The notes below the pieces were generated by a model that worked only from the letters and a program-made list of their open reading frames with translations, was not told the DNA's origin and ran no database searches. Position numbers and translations under genes: made by a program. From Pseudoalteromonas luteoviolacea (lineage in GTDB: Bacteria > Pseudomonadota > Gammaproteobacteria > Enterobacterales > Alteromonadaceae): 64,000 nt of DNA. The stretch lies in the NCBI RefSeq assembly GCF_000814765.1, contig NZ_JWIC01000003.1:131501-195500 (forward strand), written 5' to 3'. Of the stretch, positions 9,655-18,960 are shown one piece after another (positions within the stretch are counted from its first letter, which is position 1; every line of letters begins with the position of its first letter).

Positions 9655-11658
9655 ATGCAATTAACCGTTTCGGCTCGTGTAATGAGTGGGTTTACGGCAG
9701 TTGTAGTTTTAGCTTGCATTATTTATTTAGTAGCGCTGACAGGGAACATAACTATCGGTGGATCTGTTCAGAAGGTTTCCAAGCAAAGCGTACCCACGCT
9801 GATCTCTGGCAATAATATGTTGCAATCGGTTTTACTGTCCAGATTGTCGCTTACACAACTCGACCAAGCAGCGTCGATTGGTGCGATAAATGCAATTCGG
9901 ACTGAGTACGATGAGCAAAGAACGATCAATGAAAGTGCGTTGAGTCGGTTGTCCGAATTGACCCAGTCTGAACTTGAGCTGAGTACGCCTTTTGATAATT
10001 CTAGAAAATTGAATTCGATTTTTTTTCAACGAGCAGATCAAGCATTTGATAACGCGATTAGTGCAATTAAGTTGAAAGAGAAAACATCTGAATTGGCAAG
10101 TGAGTTTGCAGATATGGGTGATGAAACGCTCAGCCTAGCTTACGACCTGGATGGCATATCTGATGATCAAAGCGTATCAGACACGGTAAATGCGCTCATT
10201 GAGAATGTTGAAGTGCTTGTTGACGAAGTGAACGCCGGGTTGGCCTCGAGTATCACGTTTGAAATCATGAATGTGACCAGCGTCGCTAAAGAGTCGATCG
10301 CGGAAATGGAAGGGCAGTTAGACAAGCTGAAGCAATCGCCTGATGTGGCCAATAGCCAGTCATTGACTGATATGGAGAGCAACTTTACCCAGTTCAGAGA
10401 AGCAATCGTGGGGTCAGATAATGCACTTAAATTAAGGATAGAGACATTAAATGAGAAAAAGCGCTTAAAAATCTTAATAGAAGAAGCTTCAATCACGGCG
10501 AATAAGTTACAAACGCAGCTGAAGGAGCTCAATGCACGTATTGTTAGGTCAACAGAGGAGGCGCAACAAGCGGCTGAAAATGCGATTGCAGAAAGCCAAC
10601 AAGTCACCACAGTACTGACAGTGGTTATGATTTTATTGTCTGTGACAATCGCGTACTTTGTGATTAACAGTGTGCGTAAGCCTCTGCACTCGATTATTGA
10701 GACTATTAACACAGCTGCACAAGGCGATTTAACAGTGCAACTGACAGGCTTTAAAGAAGACGAGTTTGGTCAACTGGCTGCTAATATACAAAAGCTGATC
10801 ACCACACTAGCATCAACCCTCAGAGATGTCACCAGCAACACCCAGTTGCTGGCGTCGACTGCTGAACAAACCAACATCATTGCAGAGCAAAGTTGCAGTA
10901 GTGCAACGCAACAGAGTGAGCAAATGAGCGCAATGAGCAGCTCTATCTCTGAAATGAAAGAGACAGTGAGCTCAGTCACCGACAGTATACATCGCACTTT
11001 GGAGCAAGTGCAGCAAGCAAGCTCTGAAGCAGCTTCTGGAGAAAGTTTGTTAGTGACCAATGTACAGAACATTAAAGGACTTGAGTCATCCATTGAGACT
11101 TCAGCTAATGCTATTAATCAACTCAGTAATGAGCTTGAAAACATTAATACTGTCCTTGCCGTGATCCGAAGTATTGCTGAACAGACTAATTTATTGGCAC
11201 TGAATGCAGCCATAGAAGCTGCGAGGGCGGGAGAGCAGGGACGTGGTTTTGCCGTTGTAGCAGATGAAGTAAGAACATTGGCGAGCCGCTCACAGGATGC
11301 GACTGAAGAAATTGAGAAAGCCATTGCTGGTTTGCAAGATGGCGCTAAGGGGGCCGTGGATACCATGTCCAACTCACAACGTGAAACGCATACATGCGTA
11401 AGCGGGATTGAGGCTGTACAAGGCACGTTGGGCTCGATAGTCACCAGTGTTGAGACAATCAAAGATATGAGCCAACAGATAGCCGCAGCGTCTGAACAGC
11501 AGAGCTTAGCTGCGGTGAGCCAATTCGAAAATGTTCAGCATATGCATGACATCACTAATCTCAGCTCAAATCATGCACAAGAAAATAAGCAGGCGAGTCA
11601 GCAACTGGCACAAATGGCAGAAACACTCAGGCTGATGATGAGCCAATTTAAAACTTAG
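9655..11658 (+). CDS. Methyl-accepting chemotaxis protein
   Basis: A 667-aa chemoreceptor. An N-terminal membrane helix (about 8-30) is followed by a mostly helical periplasmic sensor domain of about 290 residues, a second helix (about 323-342), a HAMP domain (about 343-396), and the cytoplasmic signalling domain. The conserved hairpin tip reads [37 protein letters not shown] in sequence order, where CheW/CheA dock; glutamine/glutamate-rich methylation helices flank it. No CheR-binding pentapeptide is seen at the C-terminus. The ligand is unknown. The Shine-Dalgarno before ATG is weak. A small cysteine-rich secreted protein begins ten bases after its stop codon, which suggests a functional link. 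Confidence 0.93.
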   Translation: MQLTVSARVMSGFTAVVVLACIIYLVALTGNITIGGSVQKVSKQSVPTLISGNNMLQSVLLSRLSLTQLDQAASIGAINAIRTEYDEQRTINESALSRLSELTQSELELSTPFDNSRKLNSIFFQRADQAFDNAISAIKLKEKTSELASEFADMGDETLSLAYDLDGISDDQSVSDTVNALIENVEVLVDEVNAGLASSITFEIMNVTSVAKESIAEMEGQLDKLKQSPDVANSQSLTDMESNFTQFREAIVGSDNALKLRIETLNEKKRLKILIEEASITANKLQTQLKELNARIVRSTEEAQQAAENAIAESQQVTTVLTVVMILLSVTIAYFVINSVRKPLHSIIETINTAAQGDLTVQLTGFKEDEFGQLAANIQKLITTLASTLRDVTSNTQLLASTAEQTNIIAEQSCSSATQQSEQMSAMSSSISEMKETVSSVTDSIHRTLEQVQQASSEAASGESLLVTNVQNIKGLESSIETSANAINQLSNELENINTVLAVIRSIAEQTNLLALNAAIEAARAGEQGRGFAVVADEVRTLASRSQDATEEIEKAIAGLQDGAKGAVDTMSNSQRETHTCVSGIEAVQGTLGSIVTSVETIKDMSQQIAAASEQQSLAAVSQFENVQHMHDITNLSSNHAQENKQASQQLAQMAETLRLMMSQFKT

Positions 11659-11667
11659 GAGATGAAA

Positions 11668-12027
11668 ATGAAATTACTTTTAGCAATAGGGGCCGTATCA
11701 CTGGTTTTAAGTGCTATGCCAGTAGAGGTTAAGGCCGGAACATGTGAAATCAAGTACCTCAGAACCGCATGTCCTGGTAAAGAGAAGATCAGTTATAAAA
11801 AGTGTAAGGGTAAGCAGCGCTGCTCTAAGTTTAAAGAAGCTGCAACAGCAGCAGAATGTGGAGAAATGGCAGTCAAGTCGTGCCGCAATAAACGCTTAAC
11901 CATTACCGAGTCAAAAGTTATTACAGCGTTATTTGATGGACAGCAAATTAAAGCGAGTAATGGCAGTGAAGACTTTTGTACTGTGTATGACAAAGCGTCT
12001 GAAGAATTTAATAAGTGTGGTGGGTAA
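11668..12027 (+). CDS. Secreted eight-cysteine protein downstream of the chemoreceptor
   Basis: A 119-aa unrecognised protein with a Sec signal peptide (cleavage after VKAG or nearby, about residue 23) and eight cysteines in the mature part (GTC, TAC, KKC, QRC, AEC, KSC, DFC, NKC), enough for four disulfides; it is also rich in lysine. The AGGAG Shine-Dalgarno (11657-11661) overlaps the stop codon of the chemoreceptor and directly abuts ATG 11662, so ATG 11668, six bases away, is the better start. The coupling implies co-expression with the receptor. A periplasmic accessory or ligand-binding role is only inferred. Confidence 0.8.
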   Translation: MKLLLAIGAVSLVLSAMPVEVKAGTCEIKYLRTACPGKEKISYKKCKGKQRCSKFKEAATAAECGEMAVKSCRNKRLTITESKVITALFDGQQIKASNGSEDFCTVYDKASEEFNKCGG

Positions 12028-12503
12028 TATAGTTTATCGCATTACGCATCCACATGCTTTGAACCATTTAATTTAGGCATATAGCTGAGCTAGATGCCTA
12101 AACAATAGTATTATTTAGTGTCCTTCTTTCTTTGCTGATGCTAATAGGCGGTATTTCAGCATTGGCCGTACTATTCTAATTTAGTGCAGGAGGCCAGCTC
12201 TTCTCTAACTACAGTGTTGTTAATTAAGCGCTACTTCAGATTGTTTCAAAGTAAAAAATTAGCCATAATCACCTCAATTTGATTTTATATTTGTGAGCAA
12301 TCTTATCGTTGATTTTGCCGCTAGGGTACGTGTTATGACCTCGTATCATTTTTAGAGCCAATCGTAAGTTTGTATCAAGTTTTTTCAGATAAGCTGTTGC
12401 TTACATAATAAAAATTAAAACAGTGACCCAATGTGCGACCAGTGTGCATTTATTTAAACTGGGTCGATATTCAAGTTGCTGAAATTTATGGAATATATAT
12501 AAC
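12028..12503. other. Intergenic region with one long hairpin
   Basis: About 475 bases with no convincing gene. Apart from the hairpin at 12072-12102 it is AT-rich and should contain the yafJ promoter. A short inverted repeat GACCCA (12425-12430) / TGGGTC (12460-12465) is probably chance. Confidence 0.5.
12072..12102. terminator. Hairpin downstream of the chemoreceptor pair
   Basis: A near-perfect 15-bp inverted repeat, TTTAGGCATATAGCT / AGCTAGATGCCTAAA, with one mismatch and a one-base centre. It lies about 45 bases after the cysteine-rich gene. There is no T-run, so termination is unproven. Confidence 0.45.
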
Positions 12504-13268
12504 ATGTGTGAACTTTTAGGCATGTCTGCGAACGTGCCGACTGATATTTGTTTTAGTTTTTCTGGGCTATTAGAGCGCGGGGGGAATACAGGCCCTCATA
12601 AAGATGGTTGGGGGATCACCTTCTATGAAGGTAAAGGGTGCAGGACATTTAAAGATCCAGAGCCGAGTTGCCAGTCAGAAATTGCCAAACTCGTTAAAGC
12701 CTACCCCATTAAAAGTGTGTCAGTGATAAGTCATATAAGGCAGGGCAACCGGGGTAGAACATGTTTGGAAAATACACACCCTTTTACGCGGGAATTATGG
12801 GGCAGAGAAATCTCTTATGCGCATAATGGGCAGTTGTCGAATTATAAAGATTTAAAGCCTGAATACTACAAACCGGTGGGCAATACAGACAGTGAACTGG
12901 CTTTTTGTTGGATCCTAGATAAGATCCGAGAAAAGTACCCTAAAAAGCCATCAAATATGGCAACGGTGTTTCGCTATGCGGCAAAATTAGCCGATCAGCT
13001 TAGAGGCAAAGGTGTGTTTAACATGCTGTTGACCGATGGCGTGTATGTGCTGGCGTATTGTAGTAATAATTTGCATTGGATAACGCGTAGAGCGCCTTTC
13101 GGTAAAGCGACTTTGATTGATGCAGATATGGTGGTCGATTTTCAAAAAGAAACGACCCCCAATGACATTGTTTCTGTGATAGCAACTCGTCCACTGACCA
13201 ATGATGAACAATGGACTAAGATGGAACCTGGTGAATCGGTGCTATTTAAGCTCGGGGAAAAGATGTAA
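12504..13268 (+). CDS. yafJ: Class II glutamine amidotransferase YafJ
   Basis: A 254-aa protein very close to E. coli YafJ across its length. It is a class II (Ntn-hydrolase) glutamine amidotransferase: the initiator Met is followed by Cys2 (MCELLGMSANVPTD), which should become the catalytic N-terminal nucleophile. Conserved ammonia-site blocks follow: HIRQGNRG, ENTHPFTREL, YAHNGQL and GNTDSELAFCW. The acceptor reaction of the family is not established. The start is a clear ATG at 12504, fixed by the Cys2 requirement. It ends in a palindromic terminator shared with the convergent DUF3108 gene. Confidence 0.93.
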   Translation: MCELLGMSANVPTDICFSFSGLLERGGNTGPHKDGWGITFYEGKGCRTFKDPEPSCQSEIAKLVKAYPIKSVSVISHIRQGNRGRTCLENTHPFTRELWGREISYAHNGQLSNYKDLKPEYYKPVGNTDSELAFCWILDKIREKYPKKPSNMATVFRYAAKLADQLRGKGVFNMLLTDGVYVLAYCSNNLHWITRRAPFGKATLIDADMVVDFQKETTPNDIVSVIATRPLTNDEQWTKMEPGESVLFKLGEKM

Positions 13269-13297
13269 TAACAGGTGCTTAAGCACCTGTTATTTTT
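13267..13297. terminator. Bidirectional terminator between yafJ and the DUF3108 gene
   Basis: A perfect 12-bp stem AATAACAGGTGC / GCACCTGTTATT with loop TTAA, then T residues. The whole is a 28-base palindrome that starts in the yafJ stop codon and reaches the stop region of the opposing gene. Confidence 0.92.
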
Positions 13298-14057
13298 ATT
13301 GTTTCATTGTTTGAGCGGTCATCTGAATTTGAAATTGCTCGACACCATCTTTGCCTTTCAGCATTTGCACCAGCATATAGTCATATTCTGGTGCAAACCA
13401 AGCCAGTGCATGGCGCTTGTTATTATCGTAGAGCCGCTTAACCTTGACGGTTTTTACATTGCCAATTGGCAATGTTATGGTCTCTTCACCAACGACTTTA
13501 AAATTGTACATGCGTACATTTCCATTTTTGTCGATGATCGGATAACTAAACTGGGTTTTACCTTGTTTAAGCTCTGTTCTAAGTTGGTTTTGGTAAGAAA
13601 GTACATCTTGTCGAGACTCATCCCACTCTACTTTTAAAGGATAGCTCTTTTCTTTAGAGAATAACTGTTTGTTATCGCGGTCGAACTTAATTTTAAAGCT
13701 TTTATCCGGCCGTGTGCCTTCACGGTTTAAACTGTAGTGCAGAGGTTTTGTTTGCCCATCTTCGAATTTGAATAGGCTTTGCTCAGTACGTTTTTCTGTG
13801 AAGATCATCCACTTCACGTCAGTCTCATAGCTCAGCGCGTAAGTATTATCGGCAACTTGAAGAAACTCTCTTGTTGCAGTGCCATGAATTTTTCCTTTTC
13901 TTAGTACATTATACTCGGCTGTGTATTCAGTGAGCGTAGAGGCATGAAGGGAAGAAGAGAAAACAGCGCTTAAGCCAAATAGCAAAGCGCTGTGAATTTT
14001 GATTTTAGCTGTAATCGACGCCTTGCGCTGGAAGGGGGTGTTTATCAAAAACTGCAT
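13296..14057 (-). CDS. DUF3108 domain protein, periplasmic
   Basis: A 253-aa DUF3108 protein of unknown function. Residues 20-39 form a signal-like hydrophobic stretch (IHSALLFGLSAVFSSSLHAS), preceded by a long basic region, and the rest is beta-rich with the family patterns YTAEYNVLRKGKIHG and YDNNKRHALAWFAPEYDYML. The ATG at 14057 overlaps the end of purN by 53 bases; no ATG or GTG start exists after the purN stop before the hydrophobic stretch, so this start is kept, though an unusual start nearer residue 19 is possible. DUF3108 genes follow purN in many gammaproteobacteria. Confidence 0.85.
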   Translation of the reverse strand: MQFLINTPFQRKASITAKIKIHSALLFGLSAVFSSSLHASTLTEYTAEYNVLRKGKIHGTATREFLQVADNTYALSYETDVKWMIFTEKRTEQSLFKFEDGQTKPLHYSLNREGTRPDKSFKIKFDRDNKQLFSKEKSYPLKVEWDESRQDVLSYQNQLRTELKQGKTQFSYPIIDKNGNVRMYNFKVVGEETITLPIGNVKTVKVKRLYDNNKRHALAWFAPEYDYMLVQMLKGKDGVEQFQIQMTAQTMKQ

Positions 14058-14649
14058 AGTCTGCTTCCATTGTTAGTCTGTGTTCACTGAACCACTTGAC
14101 CACCAAAGGATAAATGACATGTTCTTGTTCATGTACCCGCTTCGCTAAAGTCTCTGCACTGTCTTCTGGCAAAATGGCTACTTTTGCTTGGACAATTACA
14201 GGACCGCCGTCTAATTCTTCTGTTACGAAGTGAACACTAGCGCCGTGGTACGCATCATTTGCGTCAATTGCTCTTTGGTGGGTGTTCAGCCCTTGGTACT
14301 TAGGCAACAAAGATGGGTGAATGTTCAACATTTTCCCTTTAAATTTTTGCACTAAGTTAGGGGTTAGAATACGCATAAATCCAGCCAATACAACTAAATC
14401 TGGTTTACAAGAGTCAATTAATTTTGCCAGTTGTTCGTCATAAGCCTCACGACTGTCATAGTCTTTGTGACTTAAAACGTTTGTTTTGATCCCTGCTTGC
14501 TCTGCCCGAGTAAGGCCATAAGCGTCCGCTTTATTGCTGATGACAGTGACGATTTCGCCATTGATATTGCCAGATTGGCAATGATCAATAATCGCTTGTA
14601 AATTAGAGCCACTGCCAGAGATCAAAACAACGATCCGAGAGGGTGCCAT
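14005..14649 (-). CDS. purN: Phosphoribosylglycinamide formyltransferase
   Basis: GAR transformylase 1 transfers a formyl group from 10-formyl-THF to GAR, the third step of purine synthesis. The 214-aa protein has the phosphate-binding GSGSNLQAIID, the catalytic block LNIHPSLLPKYQGLNTHQRA (Asn and His), and HFVTEELDGGPVI with the catalytic aspartate region. Its ATG shares one base with the purM stop codon (TAATG), giving tight translational coupling. Standard gammaproteobacterial purMN arrangement. Confidence 0.97.
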   Translation of the reverse strand: MAPSRIVVLISGSGSNLQAIIDHCQSGNINGEIVTVISNKADAYGLTRAEQAGIKTNVLSHKDYDSREAYDEQLAKLIDSCKPDLVVLAGFMRILTPNLVQKFKGKMLNIHPSLLPKYQGLNTHQRAIDANDAYHGASVHFVTEELDGGPVIVQAKVAILPEDSAETLAKRVHEQEHVIYPLVVKWFSEHRLTMEADYAVFDKHPLPAQGVDYS

Positions 14650-15701
14650 TACTGGGCACCGCCTACGATTTCAACCTGCTCTTCACCTTCCACTGCATCT
14701 TGGATTTCACCAATATGCCAAGCGTTTTCGCCTTGAGCGGTTAGAATTTCTAAGCTCTGTGTTAGCTTATCAGCAGGAACAACTAAGATCATACCTACAC
14801 CACAGTTGAATGTACGGTACATTTCATGCGTGCTGATGTTGCCGTTTTCTTGAAGCCAGTTGAAAATTGCAGGCCACTCCCAGCTATCGCCTTTGACAAC
14901 CGCTTTTGCTGATTCAGGCAGTACGCGAGGAATGTTTTCCCAGAAACCACCACCAGTGATATGTGATAGTGCATGTACATCAACATCTTTTAGTAATTCA
15001 AGAATAGGCTTAACGTAAATGCGAGTAGGCTCAAGTAAATGTTCGCCTAGGGGTTTACCCGCATATTCTTCATTAGTATCCGCGCCAGAGACTTCTAACA
15101 CTTTGCGAATTAATGAGTAGCCGTTTGAATGAGGTCCACTTGAAGCAAGCGCGATTAGCTGATCGCCTGCTTTTACCTTAGTACCGTCGATAATTTTTGA
15201 CTTTTCAACAACACCAGTACAAAAGCCTGCCATGTCGTAGTCATCACCTTCGTACATGCCTGGCATTTCAGCTGTCTCACCGCCGATGAGTGCACAGCCA
15301 GAAAGTTCACAGCCTTTACCAATACCGCTTACTACATCAGCTGCTGTATCAACGTCTAGTTTGCCTGTTGCATAATAGTCTAGGAAGAAAAGCGGCTCTG
15401 CGCCTTGTACGATTAGGTCGTTTACACACATAGCGACAAGATCGATACCTACCGTGTCGTGTTTTTTCAGGTCAATGGCTAAACGAAGTTTAGTGCCCAC
15501 ACCGTCAGTACCAGCAACCAAGACAGGCTCTTTGTAACCTGTTGGAAGTTCACATAGTGCGCCAAAACCACCGATACCGCCCATTACTTCTGGACGACGT
15601 GTTTTTTTCACTACGCCTTTAATGCGCTCTACTAATGCGTTACCCGCATCAATATCAACGCCTGCGTCTTTGTAGCTCAGAGACTGTTTTTGTTCGCTCA
15701 C
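14649..15701 (-). CDS. purM: Phosphoribosylformylglycinamidine cyclo-ligase
   Basis: AIR synthetase closes the imidazole ring from FGAM using ATP, the fifth step of purine synthesis. It is 350 aa, a normal length. Motifs include GGIGGFGAL, the ATP-binding [27 protein letters not shown], and [16 protein letters not shown]. The start is GTG 15701, with GAGGA upstream. A TATACT hexamer at 15721-15726 on the minus strand is a possible -10 box. I saw no convincing PurR box in the upstream region. Confidence 0.97.
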   Translation of the reverse strand: MSEQKQSLSYKDAGVDIDAGNALVERIKGVVKKTRRPEVMGGIGGFGALCELPTGYKEPVLVAGTDGVGTKLRLAIDLKKHDTVGIDLVAMCVNDLIVQGAEPLFFLDYYATGKLDVDTAADVVSGIGKGCELSGCALIGGETAEMPGMYEGDDYDMAGFCTGVVEKSKIIDGTKVKAGDQLIALASSGPHSNGYSLIRKVLEVSGADTNEEYAGKPLGEHLLEPTRIYVKPILELLKDVDVHALSHITGGGFWENIPRVLPESAKAVVKGDSWEWPAIFNWLQENGNISTHEMYRTFNCGVGMILVVPADKLTQSLEILTAQGENAWHIGEIQDAVEGEEQVEIVGGAQ

Positions 15702-16062
15702 AGGTTTTCCTCAAAATAACAGTATAGATTTGCTTAGAAACGCGCGTATTTTACAACAATTGCGCCCAAGCGGCTAGTTGAAATAAACGCTCAGGGCAAC
15801 CTTGTTTGAAACTGAGGTTTAGGGAAAACAAAAAATAATACTTAGCGATTATGTTTCAAGGCATTAAGTGATATTTAACTTGCGGTAGATCAAGGCTGAA
15901 GCCGCATTTGAGCTTAGTATTTGTGATGTGGCATAGGGTGATAATCAGCGAATGGTTCATCTGGCTAAGGTGTGGTTAGGCCAAAATGGCGCGTGATTCC
16001 AAATTCAATGGAGAGGGGTTGCCAGTAGCTTTCTCTTTTACGTTTAGGCAAAAGGGTCGATT
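15702..16062. other. Divergent promoter region, purM / YdcH-like gene
   Basis: About 360 bases without a gene. The purM side holds a TATACT -10 candidate (complement of 15721-15726) but no matching -35; the other side ends in an AAAAGGG Shine-Dalgarno for the gene at 16063. No operator recognised. Confidence 0.5.
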
Positions 16063-16305
16063 ATGTGTATAGAGCGTTGTAGTTTAGTGAAAGAGCTACC
16101 CGAGTTTAAGTCCAAAATAGATGAGTTGATATTGACAGATGAGGAGTTTGCTAGGCTGTCAGAGGATTATCACGCACTTGAGCAACAGATAGTGGCATGC
16201 AAAAAAAGCAACGGGCCAATGTGTGAAGCGAAATTAAAAGAGCTAAAGAGCCGATGTTTTACGCTCAAAGATCGACTGTATATGCGTTTGAAGCATGGGA
16301 CATGA
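16063..16305 (+). CDS. YdcH-like DUF465 protein
   Basis: An 80-aa, highly charged, helical protein. The pattern ELPEFKSKIDELILTDEEFA followed by LSEDYHALEQQI and a C-terminal coiled-coil segment (LKELKSRCFTLKDRLYMRL) fits the small DUF465/YdcH family, whose function is unknown. AAAAGGG stands about six bases before ATG. Three cysteines are unusual for this family. The GGDEF-EAL gene follows 86 bases later on the same strand. Confidence 0.75.
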   Translation: MCIERCSLVKELPEFKSKIDELILTDEEFARLSEDYHALEQQIVACKKSNGPMCEAKLKELKSRCFTLKDRLYMRLKHGT

Positions 16306-16391
16306 ATATGTATTTAAATTGGCTTGGCCAGCCAAGCAGAGTGAAAATAATAAACTATAATAAAGGCAAGTTTCGTTAACAGGCAGCGCTT

Positions 16392-17996
16392 TTGGAAACT
16401 TTGAGTCTTTGCTTAATTTTGATGGGGCTAATTTTTTTACTGCTATCAATTAAGCCTGCTGTAGAGATATGTGGCATAGCGCAATCGAAAGGGTGGTGGT
16501 TGCTCCTGTCGTTGATATGCATATTTACCTTTGGATACGCAAGTTTTGCTGCATATGTTTATTTAAGTGTTGATAGCTCACAAGTCGTTATGGCTTTTTC
16601 TCTTATCCTAGCTTTGGGCGGTTTATTTGTCATCGTTGTTGTGGACTTGGGGAAAACCAGCTTGGTTAGATTGCAGGCAGCTTTGGATCTGGAGAAATAT
16701 AATGCGCAGCATGATCATCTAACTAAATTACAAAATCGTCCACAGTGTTTTGCTTCCATTGAGCAGAGAAAACAGCAGAAAGCAGACTTTGCTGTTGTTA
16801 TATTTGACCTCAATAACTTAAAACAAATCAACGATGCCATGGGGCATTTTTTTGGTGATCAGCTTTTGGTTGCTTTTTCGGGGGCGATATCCAATAGTTT
16901 GCTGCCAGGCAGTGAACTGTTTCGGATTGGAGGAGATGAGTTTGCTGTGGTCAGTGAAGCCCGTAATGAATCGGCATTATTTGCGCAAAATAATGCCATT
17001 TTGAGTGCGCTACACAATGGCTTGGTGGTAGAGCAAACTGCGGTTGATGTCATATACAGCTCCGGCGCTATCCTCAGCAAACCCAGTGAAGATATTTCTG
17101 CATCTGAGTTGCTTAAGCGTGCCGATATTGCAATGTATGCAGCCAAAAGAAGTAAACAGAGTTTAGTGCTTTTTGATAAAACCTTGCATCAAGGTGTTGT
17201 ATCTGAGTTTCACATGCTGAATGACTTTAAAGGCGCTTTGGCTCGGGGCGATTTAATGGTGTTTTATCAGCCGATAGTGGATGCGCAGAGTTCTATGATC
17301 CACGGGGTAGAGGCGCTGGTTAGATGGCCGTCAGACGATGGTAGTTATATCATGCCTGAACGCTTCATTCCCATTGCAGAAAAAAACAACATGATAAAGT
17401 ACTTAAGTGCGTACGTTATCAATACTGTTTTCAGTGATTTAGATATGCTATTGAAACTCAATAGCAACTTGACGGTGCACATCAACTTATCTTGCCAAGA
17501 TTTGTTAGGTAAAAACCTTATTAACGTATTAAATAGCCAAATTAGCAGCAAAAAAGTGGATCCAAGTCGTATCATATTTGAGCTCACTGAGAGTATGGTT
17601 ATGACGGACGTCGAACAAACAAAAACGTTAATAGAGCAACTAATCGAAATGGGCTTTTCTGTTAGCATAGATGATTTTGGTACTGGCTTTTCGTCTTTTT
17701 CTATACTTAAAGAACTCCCTATATCACAAATTAAAATAGACAAATCTTTTGTCACTCAATGCCTTTTGGAAGACAAAGACCGTGCAATTATAGAAACGAC
17801 CTTGTTTCTTGCCAAACGACTTGGCTGTTCGGTCGTTGCTGAAGGGGTTGAAAATGACGAGACCACACACTACTTAGCACAGCAGGGCTGTAAATATATT
17901 CAGGGTTATAATATCAGTGAACCGCTGGCACTTGGTGAAATAAAGCGCTGGATATCAAGTAATGGCTTAGTGCACACCGCGTTAAGGAAGTATTAA
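16392..17996 (+). CDS. Membrane GGDEF-EAL protein, c-di-GMP turnover
   Basis: A 534-aa inner-membrane protein. Three hydrophobic helices (about 5-23, 32-53, 60-80) lead to a GGDEF domain (about 100-260, motif RIGGDEF) and an EAL domain (about 275-525). EAL active-site residues are complete: VEALVRW, INLSCQ, FELTES, IDDFGTGFSS, KIDKSF, VAEGVEN and QGYNISEPL, so phosphodiesterase activity is likely. GGDEF is also canonical, but no RxxD inhibitory site precedes it. No sensory PAS or HAMP domain is present. The start is uncertain: TTG 16392 with AGGCAG upstream is the most distal; ATG 16422 would trim ten residues. Bifunctional or GTP-regulated PDE behaviour is possible. Confidence 0.92.
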   Translation: METLSLCLILMGLIFLLLSIKPAVEICGIAQSKGWWLLLSLICIFTFGYASFAAYVYLSVDSSQVVMAFSLILALGGLFVIVVVDLGKTSLVRLQAALDLEKYNAQHDHLTKLQNRPQCFASIEQRKQQKADFAVVIFDLNNLKQINDAMGHFFGDQLLVAFSGAISNSLLPGSELFRIGGDEFAVVSEARNESALFAQNNAILSALHNGLVVEQTAVDVIYSSGAILSKPSEDISASELLKRADIAMYAAKRSKQSLVLFDKTLHQGVVSEFHMLNDFKGALARGDLMVFYQPIVDAQSSMIHGVEALVRWPSDDGSYIMPERFIPIAEKNNMIKYLSAYVINTVFSDLDMLLKLNSNLTVHINLSCQDLLGKNLINVLNSQISSKKVDPSRIIFELTESMVMTDVEQTKTLIEQLIEMGFSVSIDDFGTGFSSFSILKELPISQIKIDKSFVTQCLLEDKDRAIIETTLFLAKRLGCSVVAEGVENDETTHYLAQQGCKYIQGYNISEPLALGEIKRWISSNGLVHTALRKY

Positions 17997-18365
17997 GGTT
18001 TCACCTTCTATACTGCTCGGCTTTTTCACTTTGAGTTGCCGCTAAAAGACAAGCTATTTATGTGTTTTATTAATCGCGGTTTAAATTTATTTTGTGAACT
18101 AAATCAATTCACTACTGCGTAACAACATTGAGTTTTTGGTATTTATTACCACAGCTATGAATGTGATTTACCAGTGGTGCGGTCCATTCTGTTTGGGAGA
18201 ATGTATCATTCTGTAAAATCCCATACAATTTTTGACAACTTTTGCGATCATTAAACCGTAATATATGGCTTAGTTTACTCAGGTCTATAAAACTGTTTTG
18301 TTATCGTTAAATCCGCCTTTGCATTTGAGCCGTGCGAGGCGTAAATATTTTTTGAGGAATTAAAA
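17997..18365. other. Intergenic region upstream of the MlaC-like gene
   Basis: About 370 bases with no gene. A perfect -35 hexamer TTGACA lies at 18232-18237 and TAATAT at 18259-18264, but the 21-base spacing is too long for a standard promoter. GAGGA at 18354-18358 is the Shine-Dalgarno of the next gene. Confidence 0.5.
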
Positions 18366-18953
18366 TTGAAAAAAGTCATCAGCTTTTTATTTTTACTTGT
18401 TTGCTCAACGATGGCTATGGCCAATGAGACTCCATATCAACTCATCAACCAGGTGGGTGAAGGACTCTTTGCGGACATAAAAAAAGTCAATGCAGGAGGC
18501 AAAGCAACATCAAAGGAAATGCGAAGTATTGTTAAAGCGCGATTAATGCCACATATTGATACGCGTTTTGTATCAAGAAAGTTACTTGGAAAACACATTA
18601 AAGGACTCAAACGCCAAGAAGCGATTAAGTTTATTGATGCAGTAACTCACTATCTAGAAGTAACTTATGCAAGTGCATTAATGCAGTATAAAGGGCAAGA
18701 AGTGGTGTTTGAGAAAGCGCCAGCGCCGGTAGACAGTAAATACGCTACGGTCAAGGCTGTGATTAAAGAAACTTCAGGCCCTGATATTGACCTGCATTTT
18801 AAGTTTCGCAAAGGAAAAGACGGTAGTTGGAAAGTCTATGACCTTGTCGCTGAGGGGATATCCTTACTTAGCGCGAAACAAAAAGAGATTGTTTCGCGCA
18901 TTTCTCAAGTAGGCCTTGCGCAGGTTACTGAAGAGCTTAATAAAAAAGCCTAA
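18366..18953 (+). CDS. MlaC/Ttg2D family periplasmic phospholipid-binding protein, orphan
   Basis: A 195-aa protein of the MlaC/Ttg2D family. MlaC shuttles phospholipid between the outer-membrane MlaA complex and the inner-membrane MlaFEDB transporter. It has a signal peptide (residues 1-19), the family block RLMPHIDTRFVSRKLLGKHI, and the C-terminal FRKGKDGSWKVYDLVAEGISLL with the typical conserved VYD region. TTG 18366 is the start, with GAGGA seven bases upstream. No other mla gene is nearby, so this is a stand-alone paralogue or a family member with a different partner. It converges with the DUF2989 gene with only seven bases between stop codons. Confidence 0.87.
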   Translation: MKKVISFLFLLVCSTMAMANETPYQLINQVGEGLFADIKKVNAGGKATSKEMRSIVKARLMPHIDTRFVSRKLLGKHIKGLKRQEAIKFIDAVTHYLEVTYASALMQYKGQEVVFEKAPAPVDSKYATVKAVIKETSGPDIDLHFKFRKGKDGSWKVYDLVAEGISLLSAKQKEIVSRISQVGLAQVTEELNKKA

Positions 18954-18960
18954 TCTACTT

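Noticed and set aside
10167..11462. Long antisense frames of 107-181 codons opposite the chemoreceptor gene
   Set aside because: They mirror the codon pattern of the clear chemoreceptor gene, have low-complexity Ser/Leu-rich translations and no ribosome-binding sites.
12425..12465. GACCCA / TGGGTC repeat as an operator for yafJ
   Set aside because: Six-base arms 29 bases apart are expected by chance and match no known site.
15702..15780. Possible PurR operator before purM
   Set aside because: The best candidate around ACGCGCGTTTCT matches the PurR consensus at too few positions.
18232..18264. TTGACA followed by TAATAT as a promoter for the MlaC-like gene
   Set aside because: The 21-base spacer is too long for sigma-70; kept only as a note in the intergenic entry.
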